Below are positions 15,884-25,106 of a stretch of DNA of 64,000 bases, one piece after another. Position 1 is the stretch's first letter, and every line of letters begins with the position of its first letter. Below the pieces are notes generated by a model, which had not been told where the DNA came from, ran no database searches, and saw only the letters and a program-made list of their open reading frames with translations. The translations under genes and the position numbers were made by a program. Source of the stretch: DYFT01 sp041695085 (GTDB lineage Bacteria > Bacteroidota > Ignavibacteria > UBA10030); contig JBGFRO010000004.1 of the NCBI GenBank assembly GCA_041695085.1, positions 1 through 64,000 of the forward strand, read 5' to 3'.

Positions 15884-16702
15884 ATGTGTCCCAAACTTTT
15901 CGAGATTGGTCCCTTCACTATCTACAGCTACGGCTTGATGCTTGCAACGGGCTTTTTGTTGGCGAGCTATCTGCTTTCGCTCGAACTCCGTCGCCGTCAC
16001 CTCGACCCCAAGCTCGGCAATACCATCACGCTGCTTGCGGTCGTCGCCGGCATCAGCGGCTCCAAAATTCTCTTCTTACTTGAAAATTGGGGAGCGTTCC
16101 TCGACGACCCTCTCGGTATGGCCTTCTCCCCGAGCGGTTTGACCTTTTACGGCGGTTTCTTCCTCGCCACCATTGCCATCTACTTGTATGCGCGCTGGAA
16201 GGGAGTTCGGTTTCTCACCATCGCCGACGCTGTCGCCCCCGGTCTGATGCTTGGCTACGGCGTTGCGCGCCTCGGCTGTCACTTCGCAGGTGATGGGGAC
16301 TATGGCTTCCCTACCGACTTGCCCTGGGGAACGGACTACTCGAAAGGTACGTATCCGCCCTCCCTCGCATTCAAAGGATTTCCCGAAATCGCGAGCAGAT
16401 ATCCGGGCGGCGTGGTGCCAGACACAACACCCCTGCACCCCACGCCCGTGTACGAACTCATCGTCTGCGCCGCCTTCTTCTGGGTGCTGTGGCGTTGGCG
16501 AGCCGCGCTCCGGCCTGATGGAAAACTGTTTATGTTGTATCTCATGCTCGCGGGACTTGAGCGCTTCGCAATAGAGTTTCTCAGAATCAATCCCCGCATC
16601 GTGTTCGGCCTCTCGGAGGCGCAGTTGATCGCATTGCTGCTCATGATCATCGGTGCAGTAGGATGGTTTCGATACTCACGTTCACCACACGAGGCGGCAT
16701 GA
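15884..16702 (+). CDS. lgt: Prolipoprotein diacylglyceryl transferase
   Basis: Inner-membrane enzyme that moves a diacylglyceryl group from phosphatidylglycerol to the lipobox cysteine of prolipoproteins. The 272-aa protein has about seven hydrophobic helices. Landmarks are the N-terminal IYSYGLMLATGFL, the signature region GYGVARLGCHFAGDGDYG (about 125-142, with Cys-His replacing the Asn-Phe of proteobacterial enzymes, as in other FCB members) and HPTPVYE (about 186-192), where the catalytic-region His-Pro-Thr-x-x-Tyr-Glu occurs. It overlaps the next gene by 4 bp (ATGA at 16699-16702). Confidence 0.93.
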   Translation: MCPKLFEIGPFTIYSYGLMLATGFLLASYLLSLELRRRHLDPKLGNTITLLAVVAGISGSKILFLLENWGAFLDDPLGMAFSPSGLTFYGGFFLATIAIYLYARWKGVRFLTIADAVAPGLMLGYGVARLGCHFAGDGDYGFPTDLPWGTDYSKGTYPPSLAFKGFPEIASRYPGGVVPDTTPLHPTPVYELIVCAAFFWVLWRWRAALRPDGKLFMLYLMLAGLERFAIEFLRINPRIVFGLSEAQLIALLLMIIGAVGWFRYSRSPHEAA

Positions 16703-17178
16703 TGCAAGTGGTTGAGCTTTATGTTACGGAAGGGTGCGGACTCTGCAAAGAGGTCAAAAAGCTGTTGAAGGAAAAACAACGAACCACGCCTTTTGAACTG
16801 AAGGAGATCCTCCTCCATCCCGATCACCCGAAATACAACGAGTATTTCCTTTCGGTGCCGGTCGTCGTGGTGGACGGAACGCATGAACTGCGCGCAGTCA
16901 CAGCCGAGGGGGATCTGTCCGGGGCAATTGCGGAAGTGCCGAAACCCTCTGCCTCCTTCTACACGGGGAAGTTTCTCGAAGCACTCGGCATGGTAACGGT
17001 CGCATTTGGATTTGTGTACGGTCTACTCGGGGATATGTGGATGGATTTGTACTTTTTCCTTGCCGGTATCGGAATCTTTGTCCTTGGACGCGTCCTTGAA
17101 AAGCGCGATCAGAAGCGACTGGAACGCCTGCGCAACGCGCTCGCCCAATCTTCAAACGCCACTTCTCTTACTGCGTAG
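16699..17178 (+). CDS. Glutaredoxin-like thiol protein with C-terminal membrane helices
   Basis: Protein of 159 aa from the ATG at 16699, which overlaps the lgt stop. Residues about 1-75 form a glutaredoxin/thioredoxin fold with the CGLC motif (YVTEGCGLCKEVKKLL) and the cis-Pro element (SVPVVVVDG). Two hydrophobic helices follow (about 96-112 and 118-134), then a basic tail. It is likely a membrane-bound thiol reductase or disulphide carrier. The nearest ATG three bases downstream is equally possible. Substrate unknown. Confidence 0.75.
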   Translation: MMQVVELYVTEGCGLCKEVKKLLKEKQRTTPFELKEILLHPDHPKYNEYFLSVPVVVVDGTHELRAVTAEGDLSGAIAEVPKPSASFYTGKFLEALGMVTVAFGFVYGLLGDMWMDLYFFLAGIGIFVLGRVLEKRDQKRLERLRNALAQSSNATSLTA

Positions 17179-17184
17179 AAGCAC

Positions 17185-17955
17185 ATGAGTACGCTCATCG
17201 CCGGTCGTCAGCCGGTCCTCGAAGCGTTGAAATCGCAAGCTCCCATTGAAAAAATCTATCTTCTCTACGGTGCGCACGGAACGGCAATTCGACAGCTTCG
17301 CCTACTCGCCAAGCAGCGTTCGGTTCCTCTCGTTGAACTTGATAAATCCCGCTTTGCTGAAGTGGGCGGAGACGCGAACGCACAAGGAGTCATCGCCTTG
17401 GCATCAAGCGCGCAGTATGTGGATATCGAATACCTCCTGCGCGTTGCGCGCGACCGAAGGGAACCACCATTTCTTGTCGTGTTAGATGAAATCGAAGACC
17501 CACACAATCTCGGAGCGTTGATACGGTCCGCGGAAGGCGCCGGCGCTCACGGCGTCGTGCTTCCAAAACACCACTCCGCAAGCATCACGCAGACGGTGAT
17601 AAAAACATCGGCAGGAGCGATGCTGCATCTTCCCCTTGCTCGTGTTACCAACATCGTTCAGACCATCGAGACTCTTAAAGAGAGTGGGGTGTGGACGGTT
17701 GGATTGGACGTGCAGGGAGACCGAGCGTACGACGAAGTTGATTCGTCCGGACCGGTGGCAGTCGTGGTGGGAAATGAAGGGAAAGGTATTCGTCGACTCG
17801 TTAAGGAACGGTGCGACTTTCTCGTACGGATTCCTATGTATGGAAAGATCGGCTCACTGAACGCGTCCGTCGCCGGAGCTCTCGTTCTCTTCCACATCGC
17901 TCGCGTGCGGCATCGGAACGATGCCTCTTCTCGCCAAACATCTTCGAATACTTAG
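17185..17955 (+). CDS. rlmB: 23S rRNA (guanosine-2'-O)-methyltransferase, RlmB/TrmH family
   Basis: SPOUT-class 2'-O-methyltransferase of 256 aa. The N-terminal substrate-binding domain (IAGRQPVLEALKSQ) is followed by the knotted catalytic domain with motif 1 (DEIEDPHNLGALIRSAEGAG), motif 2 (VVVGNEGKGIRRLV) and motif 3 (IPMYGKIGSLNASVAGALVL). These features match RlmB, which methylates G2251 (E. coli numbering), but some relatives modify tRNA. It is the last gene of the hisS operon and converges on the regulator at 18091. Confidence 0.92.
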   Translation: MSTLIAGRQPVLEALKSQAPIEKIYLLYGAHGTAIRQLRLLAKQRSVPLVELDKSRFAEVGGDANAQGVIALASSAQYVDIEYLLRVARDRREPPFLVVLDEIEDPHNLGALIRSAEGAGAHGVVLPKHHSASITQTVIKTSAGAMLHLPLARVTNIVQTIETLKESGVWTVGLDVQGDRAYDEVDSSGPVAVVVGNEGKGIRRLVKERCDFLVRIPMYGKIGSLNASVAGALVLFHIARVRHRNDASSRQTSSNT

Positions 17956-17989
17956 TTCGGGCGTCTTGACAAAGAGGGGAAGCGCGATT

Positions 17990-18007
17990 GCTTCGATCTG
18001 TCGAAGC
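17990..18007. terminator. Hairpin between convergent genes
   Basis: GCTTCGA (17990-17996), loop TCTG, TCGAAGC (18001-18007), a perfect 7-bp stem 35 bp after the rlmB stop. No clear U-tract follows on the plus strand (GGCGTGTAGTTTTCTT starts eight bases later), so termination is only possible, not shown. Confidence 0.35.
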
Positions 18008-18090
18008 GGCGTGTAGTTTTCTTGCCCGCTTTGGGCCGCGAAAGGTATTTCCCGACATCTTCGCGCGGCCTGACGGTCATTTTCTGCCGA

Positions 18091-19476
18091 TTATTGATCC
18101 CCTTTATCGTTCTCTCCCTCCTTCATCAATCCATAGCGTTTCATTTTTGTGTAGAGATGACTCCGCTGGATATCAAGCGCCTCGGCGGTCTTTGAAATAT
18201 TCCACTTGTGAAGTTCAAGCTGGCGCTTGATAAATGCCGCCTCGGCGCGTTCTTTGAACTCTTGAAACGTCCCCCCCACCTGCAGAATGGAATCGAATTC
18301 GCTCTTCGCCTGACCCATCCCTCCCTCCAACATCGTCAGATCAACGGTTGTACCGGGAGAAAGAATGACAAGCCGCTCCACCGTATTGCGAAGCTCCCGA
18401 ACGTTGCCCGGCCAATCGAAGGAGGCGAGTTTTCTCATTGTTTCGTCAGAGATATCTTTTCGCGGCATGCCGTTCCGTGTGCAGACATCCTCCAGGAACG
18501 CACGTACAAGCAGCGGAATATCCTCCCTGCGCTCACGTAACGGGGGGACATGAATGGGAATGACTTTCAGGCGATGATAGAGATCGTCCCGGAAATTTCC
18601 CTTCCGGATTTCCTCCTCGAGCTTTTTGTTCGTCGCGGCAATGACACGCACATCAACCGGGATCATTTTCGTACCCCCCACACGTTCAATACGCCCCTCC
18701 TCCAAGGCTCGAAGAACTTTCGCCTGTGCCTGCAAACTCATATCCCCGATTTCATCGAGGAAAAGGGTCCCTCCGTCGGCCTGCTCGAACTTGCCGATTC
18801 GTTGAGCCGTTGCGCCCGTGAATGATCCTTTTTCATGACCGAAGAGCTCGGATTCGATCAATTCGGCAGGAATCGCTGCACAGTTGACTTCGATGAATGG
18901 CCCGGCTGATCGCTTGCTCGCACGGTGAATCGCACGAGCCACCAATTCCTTCCCCGTCCCGTTTTCGCCCGTGATGAGCACACGGGCATCGGTTGGAGCG
19001 ACGCGTTCGATGAGGGAGAGGATCTCTTTGATCTTTTGACTCTCTCCGAGAATCTGCCACCGACCTTCGACCGACTCGCGCAACCGGCGGTATTCCGCCG
19101 TCAGTTTTGCCTGGTTCAGAGCGTTCCGGACGGTGACCAGGAGTTTGTCGCGGTCGAGCGGCTTAGGAAGGAAGTCGAAGGCTCCAAGTTTTGTCGCTTC
19201 GACAGCTGTTTCAATCGTGCCGTGACCGGAGATCATGATTACCGGTAGTTCGGTGTTCTTCTCGCGAATTTTCTGCAGCACCTCCAACCCATCCATCCCG
19301 GCCATCTTCACATCCAATAAGACGAGGTCGACCGGAGCGGCGGCAAGAAGCCGCAACGCCGCTTCACCGTGATCGGCAAACAAAACCTCGTACCGTTCGT
19401 ACTCCAGAATCATTTTTAACGAGTCGCGAACGCTTCGTTCATCATCAACGACTAAAATGTTCGGCATATCATTCAT
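18091..19476 (-). CDS. NtrC-family σ54-dependent response regulator
   Basis: Protein of 461 aa. The receiver domain (1-120) has acidic Asp11/Asp12, phospho-acceptor Asp55 (LVLLDVKM) and Lys105-type KP. The AAA+ domain has Walker A GENGTGKE, the σ54-contacting loop GSFTGA, Walker B GTLFLDEIGD and the sensor region ATNKKLEEEI. The C-terminus is a Fis-type helix-turn-helix (NISKTAEALDIQRSHLYTKMKRYG). It activates σ54 promoters in response to a partner kinase that is not adjacent. Genes with similar domain order lie at 37237. Confidence 0.95.
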   Translation of the reverse strand: MNDMPNILVVDDERSVRDSLKMILEYERYEVLFADHGEAALRLLAAAPVDLVLLDVKMAGMDGLEVLQKIREKNTELPVIMISGHGTIETAVEATKLGAFDFLPKPLDRDKLLVTVRNALNQAKLTAEYRRLRESVEGRWQILGESQKIKEILSLIERVAPTDARVLITGENGTGKELVARAIHRASKRSAGPFIEVNCAAIPAELIESELFGHEKGSFTGATAQRIGKFEQADGGTLFLDEIGDMSLQAQAKVLRALEEGRIERVGGTKMIPVDVRVIAATNKKLEEEIRKGNFRDDLYHRLKVIPIHVPPLRERREDIPLLVRAFLEDVCTRNGMPRKDISDETMRKLASFDWPGNVRELRNTVERLVILSPGTTVDLTMLEGGMGQAKSEFDSILQVGGTFQEFKERAEAAFIKRQLELHKWNISKTAEALDIQRSHLYTKMKRYGLMKEGENDKGDQ

Positions 19477-19503
19477 CCATTGTTCATCCGCATCGGGGTC
19501 GCC

Positions 19504-20316
19504 TCAATCCTCATCAACACTGAGCCCAAAATAATCCGACGGGAGCAAGTTCTTGACGGTGATCAGATCGTGGCCAAACCGTTCCCCTTGTTTGTTTGCG
19601 CGCTTATCACGAGGATCGTCGACACCTCCGACGATGAATTGTGCCTCTCCCCACTCGACAAAATTTCCGGAAGCTCTCGCCAGATCGCGCGAACCGGAAA
19701 CATACGCGATATAGGCGGAAGCAAAGAAATGCTGAAGCTTATCCTTATCCCCCTCCTCCGATCTCGGTGAGTCGGGATAGAGCCGCGCAGGAAGGTTGCG
19801 ACGACGGGCGTGGAAGAGGCTATCTTCTTCGAATGTCAACGGCAAACCGATCGAGCCGACGATGGGCACTTTGATATCGACGTTCCGGTGTTCCAGCACC
19901 GCCATGATGGACAGAAACAGCGCCCGTGGAATGTTATAATTCGAGATCCGCAGCGCCTTTTGATAGATGGCATCCACTGCCCGCATGTCACCACACCGCT
20001 CCAACAACACACGAAAGCGTCTGTCCCTCACATATTTTCTGATCCGTCGCGTTTCCTTGATGATCTCCGGCGTAAAGAGATCCGCTACCGCACCGAAAAG
20101 CGAAAATCCTTCCCCTTCGCTCTCATCATAGCTCCATGTCAATCCATCCGGACTCCTTGCGTCATCACACTGCGCCACCACACTACTTTGAACGAACAGT
20201 ATGCATACCACGGAGTACGAAAGAACGAAGAACGATATCCGACGTACCGCGTTCTTCGCTTTCCTCAATCCGGCACACGCGACGAATATTGGCTGAACGG
20301 GTACGGAACTTGCCAT
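19504..20316 (-). CDS. Exported or membrane-anchored protein of unknown function
   Basis: Protein of 270 aa with a basic N-terminus and a hydrophobic segment at about residues 27-48 ending near VVAQ, compatible with a signal peptide or anchor. The C-terminal half carries DKLQHFFASAYIAYVSG and VEWGEAQFIVGG followed by DDPRDKRANKQG, a pattern of conserved-looking His, Glu and Asp residues that could form a polar site. I do not recognise the family with confidence. The start is uncertain because several ATG codons lie before the hydrophobic segment. It sits 5 bp upstream (5' side) of nothing but the carboxyltransferase gene at 20322 in the same direction. Confidence 0.65.
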   Translation of the reverse strand: MASSVPVQPIFVACAGLRKAKNAVRRISFFVLSYSVVCILFVQSSVVAQCDDARSPDGLTWSYDESEGEGFSLFGAVADLFTPEIIKETRRIRKYVRDRRFRVLLERCGDMRAVDAIYQKALRISNYNIPRALFLSIMAVLEHRNVDIKVPIVGSIGLPLTFEEDSLFHARRRNLPARLYPDSPRSEEGDKDKLQHFFASAYIAYVSGSRDLARASGNFVEWGEAQFIVGGVDDPRDKRANKQGERFGHDLITVKNLLPSDYFGLSVDED

Positions 20317-20321
20317 CGCTT

Positions 20322-21977
20322 CTACGTTTGAATGACGCCCGGATTAAAATGGGGGACATCGGGGTTCCGGTTCGACACCTCTATTCCACGTGAAATCACG
20401 CCGCGAGTTTCAATCGGATCGATGATGCCATCTACCCAGAGGCGAGCGGCTGCAAACGTAGGGTCAAGTTCTGACTCATACCGTTGCTGAATGTCCCGCA
20501 GGAGTTGTTCCTGTTGTTCTTTGGAGATGTGTTCGCCTCCCTTTTCCATCGCTTGCAGTTTGATGCTCAGAAGCGTCTCGCTGGCTTGTTTGCCACCCAT
20601 GACGGCAATTTGCGCGGTAGGCCACGCGAAGATCAGACGAGGATCATACGCCTTGCCGCACATAGCGTAATTACCGGCCCCATAACTGTTGCCGATGATA
20701 AAGGTGAGTTTCGGAACAGTACTGTTGGCAACTGCATTCACCATCTTCGCACCATCCTTAATGATGCCGCCATGTTCGGCACGACTGCCCACCATAAATC
20801 CGGTCACATCCTGAAAAAACACAAGCGGGATGCGCTTCTGATTGCAATTCATGATGAAGCGAGCAGCCTTATCGGCGCTGTCGCTATAGATAACGCCCCC
20901 TACCTGCATCTCGCCTTTTGCGTTCTTGACCACGGCGCGCTGGTTTGCCACCACACCAACGGCCCAGCCGTCCACACGTCCGTACCCCGTGATAATGGTC
21001 TTCCCGTAGCCGGCTTTGTACTCGTCGAACTCACTCTCATCCAAAACACGCGCCAGAATCTGGTAGGTATCGTACGGCTTCGACCGCTCAGCAGGAATGA
21101 GGCCGTAGATCTCACCCGGATCGAACAAGGGGGGGCGCGACTCGGAGCGGTCAAAGCCTGCCGTTGGACGCTCGCCGAGTTTCGAAACGATACTTCTGAT
21201 CTTGTTCAAGCACTCGATGTCGTCCTTCATCTTGTGATCGGTGACACCGCTGATTTCGCAGTGCACCGTCGCCCCTCCGAGCGCTTCGTTGTCGATCTCT
21301 TCCCCGATCGCGGCTTTGACCAGATGCGAGCCTGCAAGAAACACGCTTCCCGTCTTATCGACAATGAGAGCCTCATCACTCATAATAGGGAGATAGGCGC
21401 CGCCTGCAACGCACGGTCCCATGATCGCGGCGATTTGAGGAATCCCTATCGACGACATCACAGCGTTATTACGGAAAATGCGACCGAAGTGCTCTTTATC
21501 CGGAAAGATCTCTGACTGAAGTGGAAGAAAGACACCCGCTGAGTCGACAAGATAAATGATGGGAAGCCGATTCTCCATCGCTATCTCCTGTGCTCGAAGA
21601 TTCTTCTTGCACGTCAGCGGAAACCACGCGCCGGCCTTGACCGTCGCGTCGTTCGCCACAATCACAACATCCCTGCCGTGAATCTTCCCTATACCGAAGA
21701 CAGTTCCGGAAGAAGGAGCTCCACCGTACTCCTCGTACATACCAAAAGCAGTGAGCAGCCCGATCTCCAGAAATCGGCTTCCTGGATCGATCAATCTCTC
21801 GATCCGCTCCCTCACGAAGAGCTTTCCCTTCTTCGTATGCTTCTCAATTGCCGCCGTTCCTCCCCCCAGCCTCACTGCTTCGGCTTGTTGCGCGAGTTGA
21901 AGGAGCTGCTCGCGCAAAGCGCTTGCGTTCTTCTCAAACCCAGCGTCTTTTTTGACTTCCGATCCGATCCGAGCCAT
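20322..21977 (-). CDS. Acyl-CoA carboxylase carboxyltransferase subunit (methylcrotonyl/propionyl-CoA type)
   Basis: Biotin-dependent carboxyltransferase (β subunit) of 551 aa. The crotonase-fold N and C halves are visible: VANDATVKAGAWFPLTCKKN, LVDSAGVFLPLQ and MGPCVAGGAYLPIMSDE in the N half, and VTGFMVGSRAEHGGIIKDGA, IGNSYGAGNYAMCGKAYDP in the C half. These stretches are typical of 3-methylcrotonyl-CoA carboxylase β (leucine degradation), though related subunits act on geranyl- or propionyl-CoA. The biotin carboxylase/BCCP subunit is not in the window. Acyl-CoA dehydrogenase and meaB follow nearby, supporting a branched-chain or propionyl-CoA route. Confidence 0.88.
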   Translation of the reverse strand: MARIGSEVKKDAGFEKNASALREQLLQLAQQAEAVRLGGGTAAIEKHTKKGKLFVRERIERLIDPGSRFLEIGLLTAFGMYEEYGGAPSSGTVFGIGKIHGRDVVIVANDATVKAGAWFPLTCKKNLRAQEIAMENRLPIIYLVDSAGVFLPLQSEIFPDKEHFGRIFRNNAVMSSIGIPQIAAIMGPCVAGGAYLPIMSDEALIVDKTGSVFLAGSHLVKAAIGEEIDNEALGGATVHCEISGVTDHKMKDDIECLNKIRSIVSKLGERPTAGFDRSESRPPLFDPGEIYGLIPAERSKPYDTYQILARVLDESEFDEYKAGYGKTIITGYGRVDGWAVGVVANQRAVVKNAKGEMQVGGVIYSDSADKAARFIMNCNQKRIPLVFFQDVTGFMVGSRAEHGGIIKDGAKMVNAVANSTVPKLTFIIGNSYGAGNYAMCGKAYDPRLIFAWPTAQIAVMGGKQASETLLSIKLQAMEKGGEHISKEQQEQLLRDIQQRYESELDPTFAAARLWVDGIIDPIETRGVISRGIEVSNRNPDVPHFNPGVIQT

Positions 21978-21989
21978 GAAAGTATGCCG

Positions 21990-24900
21990 TTATGGTGTGT
22001 GACGGTTGCCGCTCAACCACAGACTGTACACGAGATCTTTTGCCTCTTCGTGTTCCGGATTGATCATCGTTGCTTGGAGAGCGTAGCCGAGCGCTCGATC
22101 GCGTTCGCCGGTGTACACGAGCGAGCGCGCGAGTTGATACAGCAAGCCATCCATTCGTATACGCGGGTCATCCTCATCTGAAGTCATCAATTCGATCGCC
22201 GCTCGGTACTCGGCGGCGGCATCTGCATACTCCCCCTTCGCGTAATGAACATCGCCGAGCAACACCCGATAATAATGGTCGGTATCGTTCGTCAGTCTGA
22301 TGCATCTCCGGAGAATTTCCTTGATGTCTTCATTGTCCGTCGCCGCATAATTGCTCGCTACTGCCCGGTCGGATAAGAATTTTGCTCTTGCATACGCACC
22401 GAGCACATCTGGATCACGCGGCCGAAGACCAGCGGCGCGTTTCAGAAGTTCGACCTGCTCCTCTCTGCGACCGAGTTGCTCGCAGATTGCCGCCAACTGC
22501 ACGAGCGCGTCGACATCCTGGGGTCTTGCATTGACATATTCTTTCAACATGCCATAAGCGAGGATGCGATGACCGCGCGAAGAGCTTGAATGGTAGCGCG
22601 CAATGTTCAGCCGCTCCTGCGCCGTCAACGGTTGATGAGCCGACCGCTGCGTCAGCCAGGCGCTCGAAACGGCAGGAAGAAACCGCTCGTCGAACCGGGC
22701 AAGCGTACCGACACCCTGGTTCATGAACAGCGCGCGAGGGGCCGCGTATTCAAGAAGAGGAAGCTTCTCTGTATTAAGCGGGCCGGCCAACGCATACTCC
22801 CGGAGTCGCTCGTTTCCAATCATATGCAGAGACAGAAAAGTCGCAACATCGCGAATTTCGATGCGTGCCAAGTCCGACTGCACTGCAGGCTGCTCTAATC
22901 GCTGTGCAAGCCGTTGTTGATCAAGGGGCACTTCTTGAAGCGAACCGACCAGCAGCACATCCCCCACGAGCGATTGCCACATGGATATGTGGGGAAAGAC
23001 GGACTGGAATGTTCGGATGATCATCTGGACGATTTCATCATTCGTTTCATACAACTGCACCCACTGGACCATCAACCCTCCGGGACGCATCCGCTGACGA
23101 CAAAGTTGCCAGAATTCCGCCGTGTAGAGATTACCGATACCCGCAATCCAAGGATTGGAGGGTTCGCTCACGATAACATCATACCTCGTCGCCGAGAGCT
23201 TCAGGAATGAAAGTGCATCATCGATGGCGAGTTTCGATCGGCGATCGGAGAGAGGACGATGGTTCACATCGTCGAAGAAAAGAGAGGCCTCAATCACTTC
23301 GGGAGCGATCTCGACGCATTGCACGTGCTGCACGGGATGCGTGAGCATGCTCCCCACCGTCACACCACTCCCGAATCCAATTACCAGTGCAGTATCTGCC
23401 TGCGGATGCAACATCATCGGCACCTGGCCCAACAACACCTGCGTGGGGAGATCTACGGACGACGATGCATCGGCCTTTCCGTTGACGATGAGCACTCGCT
23501 GCGTTCCGTAAGTGCTGCGCCCTTCGACCACACCGATCGTCCCGCTCACCCCTTCCTTGTAGTAGTAGATCGTGGAATAGATGTCCCGTTCCTGGAATGC
23601 ACGATACGTTTTCGGTGGCTCGACACCCCGCGCAATGCTCCGAAAAGTGCCGGAGAGCATGACGGTTTTATTCCAATCGGAACTGAACGTGAAGTATCCG
23701 GCAACGATCAGGACAGATAATCCCGCATAGGCTATCCGCAGTCGACGTCCCGTCGCGGGGGCCACCACTGCGAGAGCAAGAGCGAGAGCTACATTCAGAA
23801 TCATCGCCACTTCCATCGTGTGACGAATGCCGACGGCGGGAATCATCACCAAACCGGCAGCCACCGATCCAATGACGGTACCCATGGTGTTCACCGAGAA
23901 CACCAGCCCGACCGATCGTCCAAGCACGTCCAGCGAACGCGCAGCGATCTTACTCGCAATCGGAAGCGTCATCCCCAAGAAAATCGTCGGCACAATCATC
24001 AAGGAAATGCTAAAGAGAAACTGAAGAGTGAGAAAGACCGTGTATGCACCGGCTGTTCGACTAAGAAGTGCTCCGATCTTCCAGTAGGCGTACGGAATCA
24101 TTCCATACAGCGGAAGCATAACGGCCATCGACAATCCGACTCCGAGTTGACACAACGCGAGGAATCCGAAGAGGTTTCTGATTCGGTCGACGAATGTCGT
24201 CACAAACCAGCTTCCCAGCGTAATGCCCGTGATGAAGGCAACAAGCATCAAAGTATAGGAATAGGTCGATGACCCCACAACCGGAATAAGCAATCGAACC
24301 CACGTCACCTCATAGATCATCGCCGTGAGGCCCGACAATCCCGCCACACCGATCGCCACATGAACATCACGCTTTGAATACCGATGACTCGAAACCTCCC
24401 CCCCCTCCTCAGCAGGGACCGCGATCGATTGAGCGGACGTCGTCGTTCCAACCAACATAGGTCTGTAGCGCGTCAGGAGAAGCGCTGCAAGTCCGACGAG
24501 AACATTCAGACTCGCCGCGGTCGTGATGGTGACCGAAAGACCGACGAGAGGAATGAAGAAGAATCCGCACAGAAACGTCCCAACGACTGCACCGAAACTA
24601 TTCAAGAAATAGAGAGTTGCCACATTTCGCCCTGCCTCTTCGATCCGTTGCGAGATAAACCGGACGAGAACGGGAAGCGTTCCTCCCATCAAGATCGTCG
24701 GGAGCAGAAGCGTGAGGACGCTGAACACAAACTTGAGGAGAAGTACTTCTGAGCTGTCACTGGCCAACCCCCAGGCATGCACCAGGCGGACAAAAAGCGA
24801 TTGGAGCGATTCGAGAAGAAAAGGATAGAAAAAGCAGTAGATGCCGATGCCGAATTCGAGAACGGCGTAGAGAAGCAACGGTCGCTCAGTTCGATCAGCC

Positions 24901-25091
24901 CTCGCCCCCCACAAAGACGCACCGATAGCAAGTCCCCCCATGAACGTCGCCAGAACGATCGTCTGTGCATACGTCGTGTTGCCGACGAAGAGCGAGAGAT
25001 ACTTGAACCACACAATTTGGTACATCAACGCCGCTGCGCCGGAAACGATGAAAAGAAGGGCAATGAAACCGTAAACGGTTTGTCGATTCAT
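21990..25091 (-). CDS. Fused multi-spanning membrane / spermidine synthase-like / TPR protein
   Basis: Very large protein of 1033 aa. Residues 1-480 are two homologous sets of membrane helices, each beginning with a similar SGAAALMYQIVWFKYL / SGLTAMIYEVTWVRLL sequence, as in fused MFS/spermidine-synthase proteins. Residues about 555-790 form a Rossmann SAM-binding domain (VIGFGSGVTVG, then VSEPSNPWIAGIGNLYTAEFW) like spermidine synthase without its membrane context. The C-terminus from about 830 has TPR-like helices (GDVHYAKGEYADAAAEYRAAIEL). Function is not established. It overlaps no gene and precedes the carboxyltransferase by 12 bp in the same direction. Confidence 0.85.
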   Translation of the reverse strand: MNRQTVYGFIALLFIVSGAAALMYQIVWFKYLSLFVGNTTYAQTIVLATFMGGLAIGASLWGARADRTERPLLLYAVLEFGIGIYCFFYPFLLESLQSLFVRLVHAWGLASDSSEVLLLKFVFSVLTLLLPTILMGGTLPVLVRFISQRIEEAGRNVATLYFLNSFGAVVGTFLCGFFFIPLVGLSVTITTAASLNVLVGLAALLLTRYRPMLVGTTTSAQSIAVPAEEGGEVSSHRYSKRDVHVAIGVAGLSGLTAMIYEVTWVRLLIPVVGSSTYSYTLMLVAFITGITLGSWFVTTFVDRIRNLFGFLALCQLGVGLSMAVMLPLYGMIPYAYWKIGALLSRTAGAYTVFLTLQFLFSISLMIVPTIFLGMTLPIASKIAARSLDVLGRSVGLVFSVNTMGTVIGSVAAGLVMIPAVGIRHTMEVAMILNVALALALAVVAPATGRRLRIAYAGLSVLIVAGYFTFSSDWNKTVMLSGTFRSIARGVEPPKTYRAFQERDIYSTIYYYKEGVSGTIGVVEGRSTYGTQRVLIVNGKADASSSVDLPTQVLLGQVPMMLHPQADTALVIGFGSGVTVGSMLTHPVQHVQCVEIAPEVIEASLFFDDVNHRPLSDRRSKLAIDDALSFLKLSATRYDVIVSEPSNPWIAGIGNLYTAEFWQLCRQRMRPGGLMVQWVQLYETNDEIVQMIIRTFQSVFPHISMWQSLVGDVLLVGSLQEVPLDQQRLAQRLEQPAVQSDLARIEIRDVATFLSLHMIGNERLREYALAGPLNTEKLPLLEYAAPRALFMNQGVGTLARFDERFLPAVSSAWLTQRSAHQPLTAQERLNIARYHSSSSRGHRILAYGMLKEYVNARPQDVDALVQLAAICEQLGRREEQVELLKRAAGLRPRDPDVLGAYARAKFLSDRAVASNYAATDNEDIKEILRRCIRLTNDTDHYYRVLLGDVHYAKGEYADAAAEYRAAIELMTSDEDDPRIRMDGLLYQLARSLVYTGERDRALGYALQATMINPEHEEAKDLVYSLWLSGNRHTP

Positions 25092-25106
25092 GCGGACCTC
25101 AGCAGG

